Assembly: GCA_031835245.1 (NCBI GenBank)
Contig: JAVKOQ010000202.1
Coordinates: 1 to 64,000 of the forward strand
Length of the DNA: 64,000 bases
Direction: 5' to 3'
DNA from: Balamuthia mandrillaris
Lineage: Eukaryota; Discosea; Longamoebia; Balamuthiidae
Positions 21,902-31,605 of this stretch are shown piece after piece. Positions within the stretch are counted from its first letter, which is position 1; each line of letters opens with the position of its first letter. The position numbers and the translations under genes are program-made. The notes beneath the pieces are model-generated. The model was given only the letters and a program-made list of their open reading frames with translations. It had not been told where the DNA came from and did not search any database.

Positions 21902-22029
21902 ATCGAACAATTTTGTTCTCTTTCTACACTTTCGGAAGAGCAAAGATAATACTGTGACAAACCATTTATGAAACAACAGGGAAAAGTAAATCTATAAATA
22001 AGAGAGAGAGAGAGAGGAAGGACGTAATG
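21708..22029. other. convergent 3' gap with CT and GA microsatellites
   Basis: Between the ends of two convergent genes. Holds (CT)n at ~21866-21898 and (GA)n at ~22001-22016. I see no gene. Confidence 0.6.
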
Positions 22030-23178
22030 CTAGAACGTAATGCTCATGGCTTGTTGCGGGTCGTTGTATACCGTCAAGTACCGTGTATTGTTTGTTGCGT
22101 CCATAGCAGCCATGTGTTCCTGCTCCTCCGAAATAGGGTTTTGTTGGTAAAAGTGACAGTGATGATGAAAGTCCTCCGCCCCGGACTCTGGTCCTTCCAC
22201 AGGCCGGGCGCATTCTCCTTCCTCATCCCACGCGTTAGCTTCCTGCGGCTCCTCCTCGCCATCGCCCTCTCTTTCCCCTTCGCCTTCCTCTTTCTTTCCG
22301 CCAGCCTCCACAATCTGTTTCCGCCACGTACCCAGATCTCTGGCGGAGGCGGAAAGGAAGGCTTTTGGTTCTTGTCTGGTGGTTGTGGCGCTTGAGGTAT
22401 CCAACGTTTCGTGGCAGTTGTTGTAGGAAGGATGGTTGTTGGTGTAGCCTTGCTGCGAGCAAGCCGCCGAGTAGCCAGGCGTTGGCACTCGTTTGGATTC
22501 AAAGGTGCGCGCCATGAACATTTCCTCCACGTTGGGTCCTTTCTTGGAGGACAAGCCCCCAAAGTTTAGCTTCTTGCTGCCAGCAGACTGACCTAACGTC
22601 CTGCTCTTTCTATACTCTGCTGCTGTTCTTGGTGTTCTTGGAGTAGCCAATATATCTTTGTGTGGTGGAAAAAAGAGTAAAGTTTGAAGGATTAGTGGTT
22701 ATTGTATTTTTCAAAAAAAAAAAAACGATAGGGGGATGAAAGTAAGGATTTTTGTTGTCTAAAAAAAAGGGATAAGGAAGGACTTACTTCGATTTCCTCC
22801 ACGAGGAGAACGTGGCGAAAGCCCAGGAGCGCTCCTCGAACCTATCATCGAGCCGCCCCTCTTTTTGTTGGCCTTCTTCTGCTGCTTCCGCTGCCGCTTC
22901 TTCTCCTGCTTCTCCTGCTTTCTGTCCAGCCTCAACCTCATCGAGGAAGAGAGAGCAGCGGAGTACTCTCCTTCTGAAGTTCCGCCGCTGCTGTCCCCTC
23001 CTCCGACCCCAATCAAGGAGCCGTGACGAGAATGACCCCTCCTCTTGATGGGGAGAGCGTAGGGGTTGTTATTGGCGTTACCGTTGGGGGTGGGAGACTT
23101 GGCCGTCAGTCCCCCTCGAACGTCCCCTGAGGACAACGAACGAACGAGCTGTCCATTTCTTGAGCCTTTGTTTCCCAT
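22030..23178 (-). CDS. hypothetical protein with N-myristoylation signal
   Basis: Two exons on the minus strand, ~340 residues. The N-terminus M-G-N-K-G-S-R-N is a good N-myristoylation consensus (Gly2, small residue at position 6), followed by a basic, Ser-rich stretch (RSLSSGDVRGG, KRRGHSRHGSLIGV) and a Lys/Gln-rich segment. Together these suggest a myristoyl plus polybasic membrane anchor. The intron opens at GTAAGT near 22788 and closes at ACAAAG near 22660, giving G-G-N-R-N-I-L-A-T-P-R-T-P-R. The C-terminal half is acidic and His-rich without a recognised domain. I do not know the family. It lies tail-to-tail with the CH-PH-LRR gene and downstream of the methyltransferase gene in the same orientation. 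Confidence 0.6.
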
Positions 23179-23630
23179 CGCACATATATATAAGAGCAGA
23201 TAAGCAAAAGCTCGCTTATTTAAGTTTTTGTTTTGCGCTCCCCTCCTCTCTGGTTCACCCTCTTCCCTTGCCCTGTTCGAAAGTTCTGCTTAGTTTTTTG
23301 GTTTGCTCCTTGTTTTTTCTCTTGTGTGTGCGCAATACGAAATAAAAATAGAAAAGGGAGTAACGCCCACTATATCGCATTGTGCGCTTATAATACATTT
23401 ATGAGAAAAAAAAAGACGTTTCATTAATTTTTCGGATATTTATTAATTTATTTTTAGGTTACTATAGTAACGCTCACGTACCCGATCCCCTCTTTTTCTT
23501 ATTCTCTCTTTTTGTTATCTTTACTATCGCATGTGTGTTGCTAGGTCCTTTTTCCTGTTAGCCTTTGTTTTTTTCTTTCTTCAACTCCATACCACATGTA
23601 ACGCATTGCCCGTCCTCAAGAGAATTCGAG
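23179..23630. other. intergenic between two minus-strand genes
   Basis: Holds the promoter of the myristoylated protein gene, with a TATATATA tract at 23184-23192 only ~8 bp from its ATG, and AT-rich sequence at 23340-23460. I see no gene. Confidence 0.5.
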
Positions 23631-24464
23631 TCAGAAGAGGCGAGGGAAGATGCGCCCAGTCTTTTGCATGTAATCGCGATACTCCTGCCCAAAGGCATCC
23701 TCCATCATCCGCTCCTCCCTCGTCACCCTCACCCAGTAGAGCGGGGCAAAGGAGGCCAGCATCGGCCAGCCAGCCAACCAGTTGGGCAGCAGCAAGGCCT
23801 GCGAGGCGGCCAGCATGAAAACAGAGAGGTAGAGCGGGTGTCTGACGTAGGTGTAGACCCCGCTGGTCACCAGGCGGTGCTCGTGGCGCAGCTCCAACGA
23901 AGGGGACCAGTTCTCGGCGAGGTCGTAGTGAGAGCGCCAGAAGAGGTAGAGGCCTGCCGCCTCAGCCAATACACCAGCCGCCGTCAGGGCAAGCACCCCT
24001 CTGGCTCCCAGCGAGGAATAGTCAAAGCGGGAGAACAAGCGTGCGACCGCGCCGTTGGCGAAATGTTGCACGGGGGCCAAGCTGGGGTTCGCCAGGAAGA
24101 CGTAGGACAAGGGAAGGACCAAGCTGCCCACGCCCACGCCGGAGAGCAGAGAGATCTCCCGCCAGTCCACCCGGCTCTCTTTGATGGCCTCACGCCCTTC
24201 CTTGTTGTAGCGGGAGTGAATGGGGTGACGGATCACAAAGAAGGCCCCCAAGCCGGCCAGAAAGAGGCCTTTGCTCAGAGAGATGACGTGGTCTCTGTCT
24301 TGGAGCCATGTAGCAACGTTTTGTATCACTTGCATTTGTGTGTGCGGTGGACCTTCTTCTGTCTCTCTTAGCTTCTTCTGCGGTTGACCTTCTTCTGCCT
24401 CTTGTGCTCCAGTGGCGAACGACGAAAGAGTAAATCGCCGCTTTGATTGCCAATAAATGGTCAT
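23631..24464 (-). CDS. isoprenylcysteine carboxyl methyltransferase-like membrane protein
   Basis: Intronless, 277 residues, several hydrophobic segments (LFLAGLGAFFVI, LLSGVGVGSLVLPLSYVFLA, VLALTAAGVLAEAAGLYLFW, LSVFMLAASQALLLPNWLAGW). The C-terminal block V-T-S-G-V-Y-T-Y-V-R-H-P-L-Y-L-S and, 50 residues later, T-R-E-E-R-M-M-E-D-A-F-G-Q-E-Y-R-D-Y is the signature of the ICMT/PEMT superfamily. In it the RHPxY motif and the E-E-R...F-G-x-E-Y helix bind S-adenosylmethionine. True ICMT methylates prenylated CaaX cysteines at the ER. This divergent version resembles the broad bacterial ICMT-like family, so the substrate is unknown. Lack of introns and a GC-rich codon style compared with neighbours hint at acquisition by transfer. 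Confidence 0.75.
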   Translation of the reverse strand: MTIYWQSKRRFTLSSFATGAQEAEEGQPQKKLRETEEGPPHTQMQVIQNVATWLQDRDHVISLSKGLFLAGLGAFFVIRHPIHSRYNKEGREAIKESRVDWREISLLSGVGVGSLVLPLSYVFLANPSLAPVQHFANGAVARLFSRFDYSSLGARGVLALTAAGVLAEAAGLYLFWRSHYDLAENWSPSLELRHEHRLVTSGVYTYVRHPLYLSVFMLAASQALLLPNWLAGWPMLASFAPLYWVRVTREERMMEDAFGQEYRDYMQKTGRIFPRLF

Positions 24465-24770
24465 TTATCATTAACGCTATATATTGCTAACCCGTTAAAT
24501 GCCTCGGTTGGTGTGACGTCATTTCGAATATCGGGACGACGCGTCCATAGATTGCTTCGTGACGTCTCGAGCACCTCTACAGTCGGCACATAAATACTTT
24601 GCATTCCAGCATAAGCACAAACAAAAAGCAAAAGGGAGAGAAGAAGAAGCACTTTGCATCCGCTTGGACCACCACTACCCTCCTTTTTTTTTTCCCTCAT
24701 TTTTCGCCTTGTCTAGCGGTTCTTACAAAGGAAGAAGACACACACACAAAAAAAAAAAGATAGAAAAAAA
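24465..24770. promoter_or_regulatory. divergent promoter (methyltransferase / uL23m) with CRE-type palindrome
   Basis: A 306-bp region between head-to-head starts. It contains a perfect TGACGTCA at 24514-24521 and a 7-bp match TGACGTC at 24560-24566. The core is the bZIP (CREB/ATF) binding palindrome in other eukaryotes. Its role here is inferred. Confidence 0.5.
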
Positions 24771-25202
24771 ATGTCGATGGTCCGAGCGTTTTACAAAAAG
24801 TACAAATTCAATCCGGATCGCTACAAAACGCGCTGCCCGACGGTCTACCACTTCCCCAACATCCCTCTGACCATGGTCAACACCACAAAGAACCTCGGCC
24901 CCAACAAGTACGTCTTCCGCGTGCAGCCCAACCTCACCAAGGTGGAGCTGCGCAACTACCTCACCCAGCTCTACGGCGTGAAGATCAAGAAAATCAACAC
25001 CATGAACTACGAGGGCAAGTCCAAAAGAGGACCCCGGAGGAACCACTACCGAACGGCCAGGTACAAGAAGGCCATCGTCACTTTGTACCCGGAGGAGGAC
25101 CCTTACAAGCAGTGGCTGCAGGAACAGCAGAAGCGGGAGAAGGTCATCGCCGACGCTGAAGTTATTGTGACGGGACGACAGAAGGAAACCTCCACAAGTT
25201 AA
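24771..25202 (+). CDS. mitochondrial large-subunit ribosomal protein uL23m
   Basis: Intronless, 143 residues. The core Y-H-F-P-N-I-P-L-T-M-V...Y-V-F-R-V-Q-P-N-L-T-K-V-E-L-R-N-Y-L-T-Q-L-Y-G-V-K-I-K-K-I-N-T-M-N-Y-E-G-K is the uL23 fold: strand, then the K/R-x-E-I/L-x-x-Y-L helix, then the V-x-x-V-N-T loop. It has the N-terminal extension and K-R-G-P-R-R-N-H-Y-R segment typical of mitochondrial forms rather than cytosolic L23a. uL23 lines the polypeptide exit tunnel. The amphipathic basic N-terminus (MSMVRAFYKKYKF) may serve in mitochondrial import. The start has an A-rich leader (aaaaaaaATGTCG). Confidence 0.8.
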   Translation: MSMVRAFYKKYKFNPDRYKTRCPTVYHFPNIPLTMVNTTKNLGPNKYVFRVQPNLTKVELRNYLTQLYGVKIKKINTMNYEGKSKRGPRRNHYRTARYKKAIVTLYPEEDPYKQWLQEQQKREKVIADAEVIVTGRQKETSTS

Positions 25203-25338
25203 AGAAGAAAGAAAGGAAGGAAGAAAGAAAGAAAGAAAGAATAGATTCAGAGAGTTACGTTTTTGTTTTTGTTTTGTTTTGTTTTTTTTGTTCTTCGCCT
25301 TTATTTTTCTTTGTAGGAAAAGAATGGAGAGAACTCGC

Positions 25339-25478
25339 TTAGCCTGAGAAGGATAGATCTTCAAAATGGACCACGATCTTGCTGTTTGTTATCCAACGTT
25401 AGAGAGGAGATAAACGAGGACAAAGAGGAACGAAGGACGAGAAAGGAGAGGATAAGCAAGTGATACAAAAAAGAGAAG

Positions 25479-25577
<99 letters not shown>

Positions 25578-26256
25578 AATAGAGAGAACTGACCCGCAAT
25601 CTGTGACGGTCATGGAGTTAAAGGCGGTGGTAAGATCGTTCACTTGGTGAGGGAAAGAGGATATAGAAGAAAGCGAAGAAAGTTGTTCAGAAGAAGCAGA
25701 GGCGGCAGGTAGAGGTGGACCAGAGAGGAGTTGCTTGATGGATGTTTCATTGTGAGTGTTGGACGGAGGTGATGGCAGAGACAAGAGAGATAGGTTGGCG
25801 GTTGTTTGTGCTTCTTTTGCTTTCTTACTGCAAGTTTTAAAGAATCGTAAGACTGTGAGCAAAAGAAGAAGCAAGAAGCACAAGGGAGACAACTACGATG
25901 ATAGGAGAAAGGAGGAAGAAGAAAGAAGCAAAGAAGAATAACGAGAAGAAGAAGAAGAACAAGAAGAAGAAGAACAAGAAGAAGAAGAAGAAGAACAAGA
26001 AGAACAAGAAGAACAAGAACAAGAACAAGAACAAGAACAAGAACAAGAACAAGAACAAGAACAAGAACAAGAACAAGAACAAAAGCTGAGAAGAAAGAAG
26101 CATTGAAGGAAGGACCTGTAAAAATGAGCCAATTCGGCCCTCTCTTCGTTGGGCAAAGGGGTGGTGCCGTAGGAAGAAATGTCGATAAAGTTTCTGGCGG
26201 TCTTGGACACAATGTTGCGAAAGAAGTCGTCTTCCCTCGTTCGCCGGTCCGTCACC
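25339..26256 (-). CDS. LAMTOR1/p18-like Ragulator subunit (5' end unresolved)
   Basis: At least three exons. The first seen encodes R-E-D-D-F-F-R-N-I-V-S-K-T-A-R-N-F-I-D-I-S-S-Y-G then a helix to Y-R-S, matching the LAMTOR1 core (LL..I..KTA.N.IDVS......Y..R...Y). The middle exon has a Pro/Ser stretch and F-P-H-Q-V-N-D-L-T-T-A-F-N-S-M. Splicing across the CA/GA repeat intron gives T-D-C-G-K-I-V-V-H-F-E-D-L, the equivalent of LAMTOR1's C-terminal strand E-E-L-V-V-Q-F. LAMTOR1 anchors Ragulator to late endosomes through N-terminal myristoyl/palmitoyl and supports Rag-mTORC1 signalling. The expected Met-Gly-Cys start is not visible and probably lies in an upstream exon beyond ~26300. The exon remains open upstream to about 26295. 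Confidence 0.6.
25482..25580. repeat. (CA)n followed by (GA)n in LAMTOR1-like intron
   Basis: About 38 CA dinucleotides followed by about 8 GA dinucleotides. Reads TG then TC on the sense strand, starting ~35 bp after the donor. Confidence 0.95.
25943..26083. repeat. (GAA)n and (CAAGAA)n compound array in LAMTOR1-like intron
   Basis: A GAA/AAC mixture passes into perfect CAAGAA hexanucleotides (about 10 units). Reads TTCTTG on the sense strand. It is the same hexamer class as the array at 5793-5833. Confidence 0.9.
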
Positions 26257-26564
26257 GACCCAAAGCCAATCCCTCCTTCCTCCTCTCTTTGTTGGTTTTT
26301 TTTTCTCGTTCGCTCTCTCCTCTCTCCTCTCTTCTCTTCTCCTCTCTCCTCTCTCCTCTCTCCTCTCTCCTCTCCTCTCTCCTCTCCTCCTCTCTCCTCT
26401 CTTGCGTTCCGCTTTCTCCTCTCTGCTCCTGGCTTCCGCTCCCGACGAAGTTATCTTCTCTTTGTTTTTTTTCGAAAAGACTTGAATACAAGCAATATTT
26501 AACAGAATGGGTAAAAATATAAGAATAACGTGGTGAAAAAAAAAGAAAAATTGAAATGATCATT
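26257..26564. other. gap with CTCTCC satellite
   Basis: Contains a CTCTCC-type polypyrimidine run at 26311-26402. It probably includes the missing first exon or promoter of the LAMTOR1-like gene, but I could not identify it. Confidence 0.4.
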
Positions 26565-28906
26565 TCAAACAGCATGCTTGACGTTCATATGACCGCAGGC
26601 ACATATCCATGAAGCAGATGGAGCTGGTTGGAACTGATGACACTTGCACATTCTACAATACAGCCGCTGATGAATAGAACCAATAGAAAAAAGAATGAGA
26701 AGGAGAAGATAAAAGAAGAGGATGGCAAGGCGAAAGAAACAAATGAAGGGAAAGGAACAACGAAGACAGCAATGATGAAGAAGAGGAAGAAACAGAGAAA
26801 TGAGTACAGAAAAGGATATGAGAAGGACAAAAGAGCAGCGAAGAGTAGTGGAGAGCAGAGAAAAAGAGAGAGGAAAAACCAACCCGGTGGTCTCGCCCAG
26901 GCGATGTTAGAGGAGATATGAGATGAGTGGCGGCGCTCACACGATAAGGTCTACGTGTGGCAAATTCTGAGGAAGAAGAGGGAGAAGGGCCAGTAGAGGG
27001 CGGAGCGGAGGTTGATGATGAATAGCAACGCGCAGAGTAAGAAGAGCCCAAGAAGGGAGAAGAACTGGCAGAGGGTATGCCTGCAATGTTTAACAATGGT
27101 ATCTCCACGGTGTTACAGCTGCCGCCGCCGTCTCTAGAGTGCTCCTGTTCTTCTCCGTTGTTTGTTCTGTTGTTGGTCGAAGGAAAAGAAGGTCGACGTT
27201 GGTGTTGTGAATGTTGTTGTTGAAGTGGGAAATGTTTGTTGCTGCGGATTTGAAAGTGACTGTGACTATGGTTGTTGTTGCTTACAATGTTTTCTCCGGT
27301 TTCGCTGTTGAAGAAAGCGACACGAGAGTGAGGAAAGTGACTGTGGCTATGACTTCGACTACGATTATGACTAAACGTTGTGGTCGCTGTTTTTGTTGGA
27401 GGAAAGTTGTTAGTTTGCTGTTGTTGGATGGTCGTTCGATGATGGAGACGAGGACTGTGATCCCCACCAGCGTCTTCTGAGGAATAGGCACGAAAGCGAG
27501 GTGTTGTTGGCGAGGATGATGACGAGTGTTGTTGACTGTTATCCATAAGATAAGCATTGATGGTAATGGTGGTAGATGAAGAGGAAGAACAAGAAGCAGG
27601 AATGCATGTATCCGTTGCTTCCTTCTCTTTCCCTTTTGCTTCAGTATCAACAGAAGAATGTTGTTCGTCTTCGTTGTTTTGTTGTGGTGAGGGAGGGGGT
27701 GGAGGGGAAGCGGAGCGTTGCCTCTTGAGTTGCTTCTTCATCTTCTTCATCTGTCTCTTATGTTTATCTGCCAGTTTTTGATGTGCCTCTTTCAACACAT
27801 CATATTCCTTCTGTAATCGCTGCAAAGCTCCTTTGGTTGCTTCTGCCTCCACTTCTGCCTCGCCATCCTCTTCTTTTATCTTTTCCTTCTTCTTTATCTT
27901 CTTGTTGCTCTCACGTTCTCTATCTTTCCGTTTCGTGCTTTGTTGCTGATGTTGTTGTTGCATAGCTTCTTCTTGTTGCTCCATTTGCCACCGAAGCCGA
28001 GCGTTCTCTGCCCGTAACGACTCGATGGTTTGCATGTAGCTCTCCATTCTCTCCTGGAAGGAAAGCACAGCCTCTGCGGAACGTTCCATGTGTATCTTCA
28101 AATGTTGGTTCTGCTGCAACGTTCTTTCAATAAAGTTGAGGGTAAATGCTGTTCGTTTTTAAGAAAGAAACGACAAGTAAGAAAGAAAGAAAGAAAACTA
28201 CGCAAGAGAGAGAAAGGAGAGGAGAGGGAAGAGGAGAGAAACCAGGATTATGTATTTTGCAAGCAAGTATTCCTTCCACAGGGGCACCAGAAGCCTCCCG
28301 CCTCGGCGACGAGGCCACCGACGACACGCTCGACGTCGACGTCGAGTCCGACTCCGAGTCCGACTCGCCCTCCGACTCGCTGCTACTGCTACTTTCCTCG
28401 TCGTAGTCCGAGGAGGAGGAAACAGCAGAAGCCAAGGTGAAGGGCGGGAGGGAGTGCAGGCGGAAGAACTCCAGGTCGGAAAAGCCCAGCACCTCCTGGC
28501 TCCTGCCCCTTAGCTCGGCCTCCGAGAGGGAGCGCCCCCCGAAGAGGCGGGGCGGGAAGCTAAGCGCGGGGACCAGCACGTAGACCTTTTGGCCGGGGTC
28601 GGCGTCGCTGACGCATATGAAGGACTGGGAGGCGTTGTCCGCCGCCTTGCTGCCGCCGCGGGGTTCGCGGCGGGTGAGGAGGAGGTCGTCATCCTCCTCC
28701 CCCTCCCCCTCTTGGAAGGTGGAGTAGTAGTAGTCCACGTCCTCGTCCTCTTCGGTTTCTGCCTGCTTGAGCCAGCCCCTGCGAACCCGCTCCCTTTCTC
28801 TCTCCTGGCGTTCCCAGTCCGCGGCGCCTCCTCCCCGTTGCGGTGGGTGGTCCTTCGTGTGCCCTGTGACCGAAGACAAAGAGAGCTTCGGGATGTTTGG
28901 CTTCAT
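26565..28906 (-). CDS. coiled-coil protein with C-terminal CxC...CxCGHxxxxH zinc motif
   Basis: Three exons, ~690 residues. Exon 1 (28906 to ~28255) holds an acidic N-terminus, an unrecognised folded stretch (SQSFICVSDADPGQKVYVLV...LGFSDLEFFRLHSL) and an Asp/Ser/Glu tract. Phase-1 splicing to exon 2 gives A-F-T-L-N-F-I-E-R-T-L-Q-Q-N-Q-H-L and a coiled coil to ~27730, then a long Ser/His/Gln-rich disordered region. The last exon (26650-26565) encodes M-C-K-C-H-Q-F-Q-P...W-I-C-A-C-G-H-M-N-V-K-H, then stop. This short Cys/His tail of C-x-C-x-x-F-x-P...C-x-C-x-H-x4-H type is probably a zinc knuckle. I do not recognise the protein. The joined model rests on clean splice phases. Confidence 0.6.
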
Positions 28907-29231
28907 CTTCTTCTCTCTTTTGTGTGTGTGCGGTATCGTTATGTGTAACTCCCTCTTCTTCTCTCTTCTCTTCTCTTCTTCTCTCGTTGTCTATCTTTTC
29001 AGTTTATTTTTATTTTTATTTTTATTTAATTTTCTATTTTTGTTTTTTTGAATTTGTTTTCCGTTATATTTCTTTTCTGTCGACATGTTCCCTAGATACT
29101 GTCGACACTACGTATCGGTATTTTTCGGGAATAGTTTAATGTTTATCGATTGCATCGACTGTTATCGAAAAAAAGGCGAAATAATGATAATAATTTTTGT
29201 CCGCACAGACCAACAAAGAAGAGAAGCGAAA
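28907..29231. other. intergenic between two minus-strand genes
   Basis: T-rich with (TTTTA)n near 29003-29026 and two GTCGAC sites (29080 and 29102). I see no gene. Confidence 0.5.
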
Positions 29232-31240
29232 CTAGAAGCCAACACCAAAGGCACTCTGCAGTTCCTCTTTCCGTTTCTCGGCTTCTCGTTGGCGTTCGAT
29301 GTTTCCAGCCTCAAGGTCCTCCTCTTCGTTTACCTTCTTCCCTTTTGCCCCCCTTTCGTCCGTGTTCAACCTGCTCTTCACATTTACATTCCCTGCAGAG
29401 AAACGATAGCCAGCCCTCTCTTTCTCCTGCTTGGCCTCGTGCCTCAAACGACGAGCCTGCTTCTCCAAGTGCTTCTCCCCATGGAGGCTCTGGAAGTAGC
29501 CCAACCTCCTGGCCACCAGGCCCACGATCTTCATCTCCAGGGTCGGCTCTATGTCGTAGTACTTTTGCGCCTCAAAGTAGTCACCAAAGGCACGAACTCG
29601 GACGCCAGAAGCAGCCGCAGCCTCTGCTTCCTTCTCAGAGTCGCTGCTGTGGCCCCACCCCTCCACTACGCTTTCTTCTCTTCTTCTTGTTCTGTTGTTG
29701 TTTTCGTTGTTATTATGAGTGCTAGAGCCTTCGCCTCTGCGTCTGGAGTGCGTGGTTCTTCGTTCTCCTGGTGGAGGTTCTTGTTGATCTTTTCTTGGAG
29801 AAGCAGCAGTTTCCTCTGCTCCTTGTCGAACTCTGGAGTGAGTGGTCCTTCTTCTTTCTCCTTGTGGTTGTTGTTGTGCTTCTTGTTGAGCAGCCGATGG
29901 TTCTCCCTCTTCTCCCTTTTCTTTTCCTTGCACTGTTCCTGCCCTGCTTCTTGGTTGTTGCTGTTCTCCTTCTTTTGAGTAAGTAGTGGAAAGTCGAGTG
30001 CTCTTTCTGTCTCTCGCTGCTGTATCCTCCGGCTGCAACAACGACTGTTTGTTGCTTTCTTCTTTACCATCACCATTTTCATCATCAGAGGAAGAACTGT
30101 CACCCGTTCCTCCTTCCTGCTTTCCTTCTCCTCCTTCCCCTCCTTCACCTGCTCTTTCCTTGCTTGTGGCATCTTCGAGCTCAGTGCCTACTGCTTGAAA
30201 TGTTTGTTGTTGTTCATGTTCATGTTGCTGCAAGAGGTCTTGACGTTCTTCTCCTTTTCTTTCGTCGTCACTGTCCATGTTACGTTGTTGAAAGTCTTCA
30301 TCATCCTCGCCTGTTTTTGTAGCCATGTCTTCCAGTGGAGTGTCTGATGGGCCCACTTCATTGAGGCCTACAGATGGAGCGGTTGTGTCTGCAAAGGCAG
30401 ACGCGTATGTGCCTTTGGGTGCAGAGTTTACAAGCACGAGACAAAAGCAAGTGAGAAGGAAATAATGCGAAGAATGAAGAAGACGAAGGCGAAGGAAGAA
30501 GAAAGCAGAAGGAGGAGGAGAGGAGAACAGGAACAACAATAACCTCAACAAAAAAGAAACGATAAGAAAGTGAAGCAACTACGATACCTCTTTGACGAGG
30601 GTAATCATCCGAGTCTGAGTTCGTAAGTGCAAACTCCTCATCGCTGCTGTCGAAGCGCGTGGTGTCCATGTCGGTTCGTCTGGTGCTCTGCTCATGTCTG
30701 GTGCTGTAGCGCTTGGACTTGCGTTTGGAGTCTCCTCTGCCTCTAGAATTTGCCATGGCCTCTTCGTGCTGCTTCAGGGCCACTCGGTCCATCTCTCTCT
30801 TCCTGCGCACGTTCTTGATCACACGCCATGTCAAACAGGTGCTGAGGGCCGCCACAAAGATGATACACGCTAGGGTGATGATAACGATCTCTGCTATTTC
30901 TCTGCCTGTCACTATTGTTTTTTTTGTTTTTTTTTGTTTTTTTTGCGCGTTTTATTTTTTGCGAGTTTGTTATGTTGTGTTATTGTTTGTTGTTTGTTGT
31001 TTTGTTGTTTGTTTTTTGTTTTTTTGTATTTTTTTTTTTAAATGAAAAACAAAAAAATGGTCAAAATTGTCGTCATCTTTTTTTAAAAAAATAAAATAAA
31101 AATAAATGGAGAGAGATAGAAAACAAACTTGCAAATGCAGGAGAAGGGCCACATAAAAATACAAGAACTGCCACAAGAAAGGCAGACAATCTGGTCGACG
31201 AAGAAGCTGAAGTTGGTGTAACTCTGCGTCGTCCCTCCAT
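29232..31240 (-). CDS. single-pass or two-TM membrane protein with long charged cytoplasmic tail
   Basis: Three exons. Exon 1 (31240 to ~31124) encodes a signal peptide (basic start MEGRRR, hydrophobic LSAFLVAVLVFLCG, PSPAFA cleavage-like site). Exon 2 begins almost at once with a transmembrane helix (IAEIVIITLACIIFVAALSTCLTW) followed by R-V-I-K-N-V-R-R-K-R, a stop-transfer sequence. So the extracellular part is nearly absent if the signal is cleaved. Exon 3 (~30416-29232) encodes ~390 residues rich in Glu, Gln, Ser and Arg, with a more ordered C-terminal part (GDYFEAQKYYDIEPTLEMKI, then a Lys/Glu coiled coil). No family recognised. The large T-rich intron 1 (30913-31123) separates leader from TM. 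Confidence 0.6.
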
Positions 31241-31605
31241 CTTTTGTTACGTGACTGTTTTGTTTGGGGGTGCACCGTTTTGATTTTTTTTAAAAAAAAT
31301 GTTTTTGCCAGCCAAATCAAAACAGGCACTGCGGTGGACCAAAAGGCCAAAGCGAACCGTTTCCTCCGCTGAACTGCGTTTCCTCTTTCGTTATTTCTGT
31401 TCCTCTGCTTCAAATAACAGGCTAATTTCTTTCTTTTGCAATTTGATACGTAACACATATCTTTAAATGGAAAAATACACGTGTACATTCCATATTAGTT
31501 CCAGATCGCTGTCATTTTTGTCGACATTCACAACAATATCGAAATGCAACAAAAATTATCAAAAAAATTGAAATTTTTGAACGGAAAGAAAGAAAGAACA
31601 CAATT
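31241..31605. other. intergenic with E-box palindrome
   Basis: Lies upstream of the minus-strand TM gene and downstream of the ABCG gene. It includes the perfect palindrome TACACGTGTA (31476-31485), whose core CACGTG is 238 bp from the TM gene's ATG. I see no gene. Confidence 0.5.

Noticed and set aside
23565-24371. Plus-strand 268-residue ORF
   Set aside because: Antisense shadow of the ICMT-like gene, with no motif. The minus frame has the RHPLY and FGQEY signatures.
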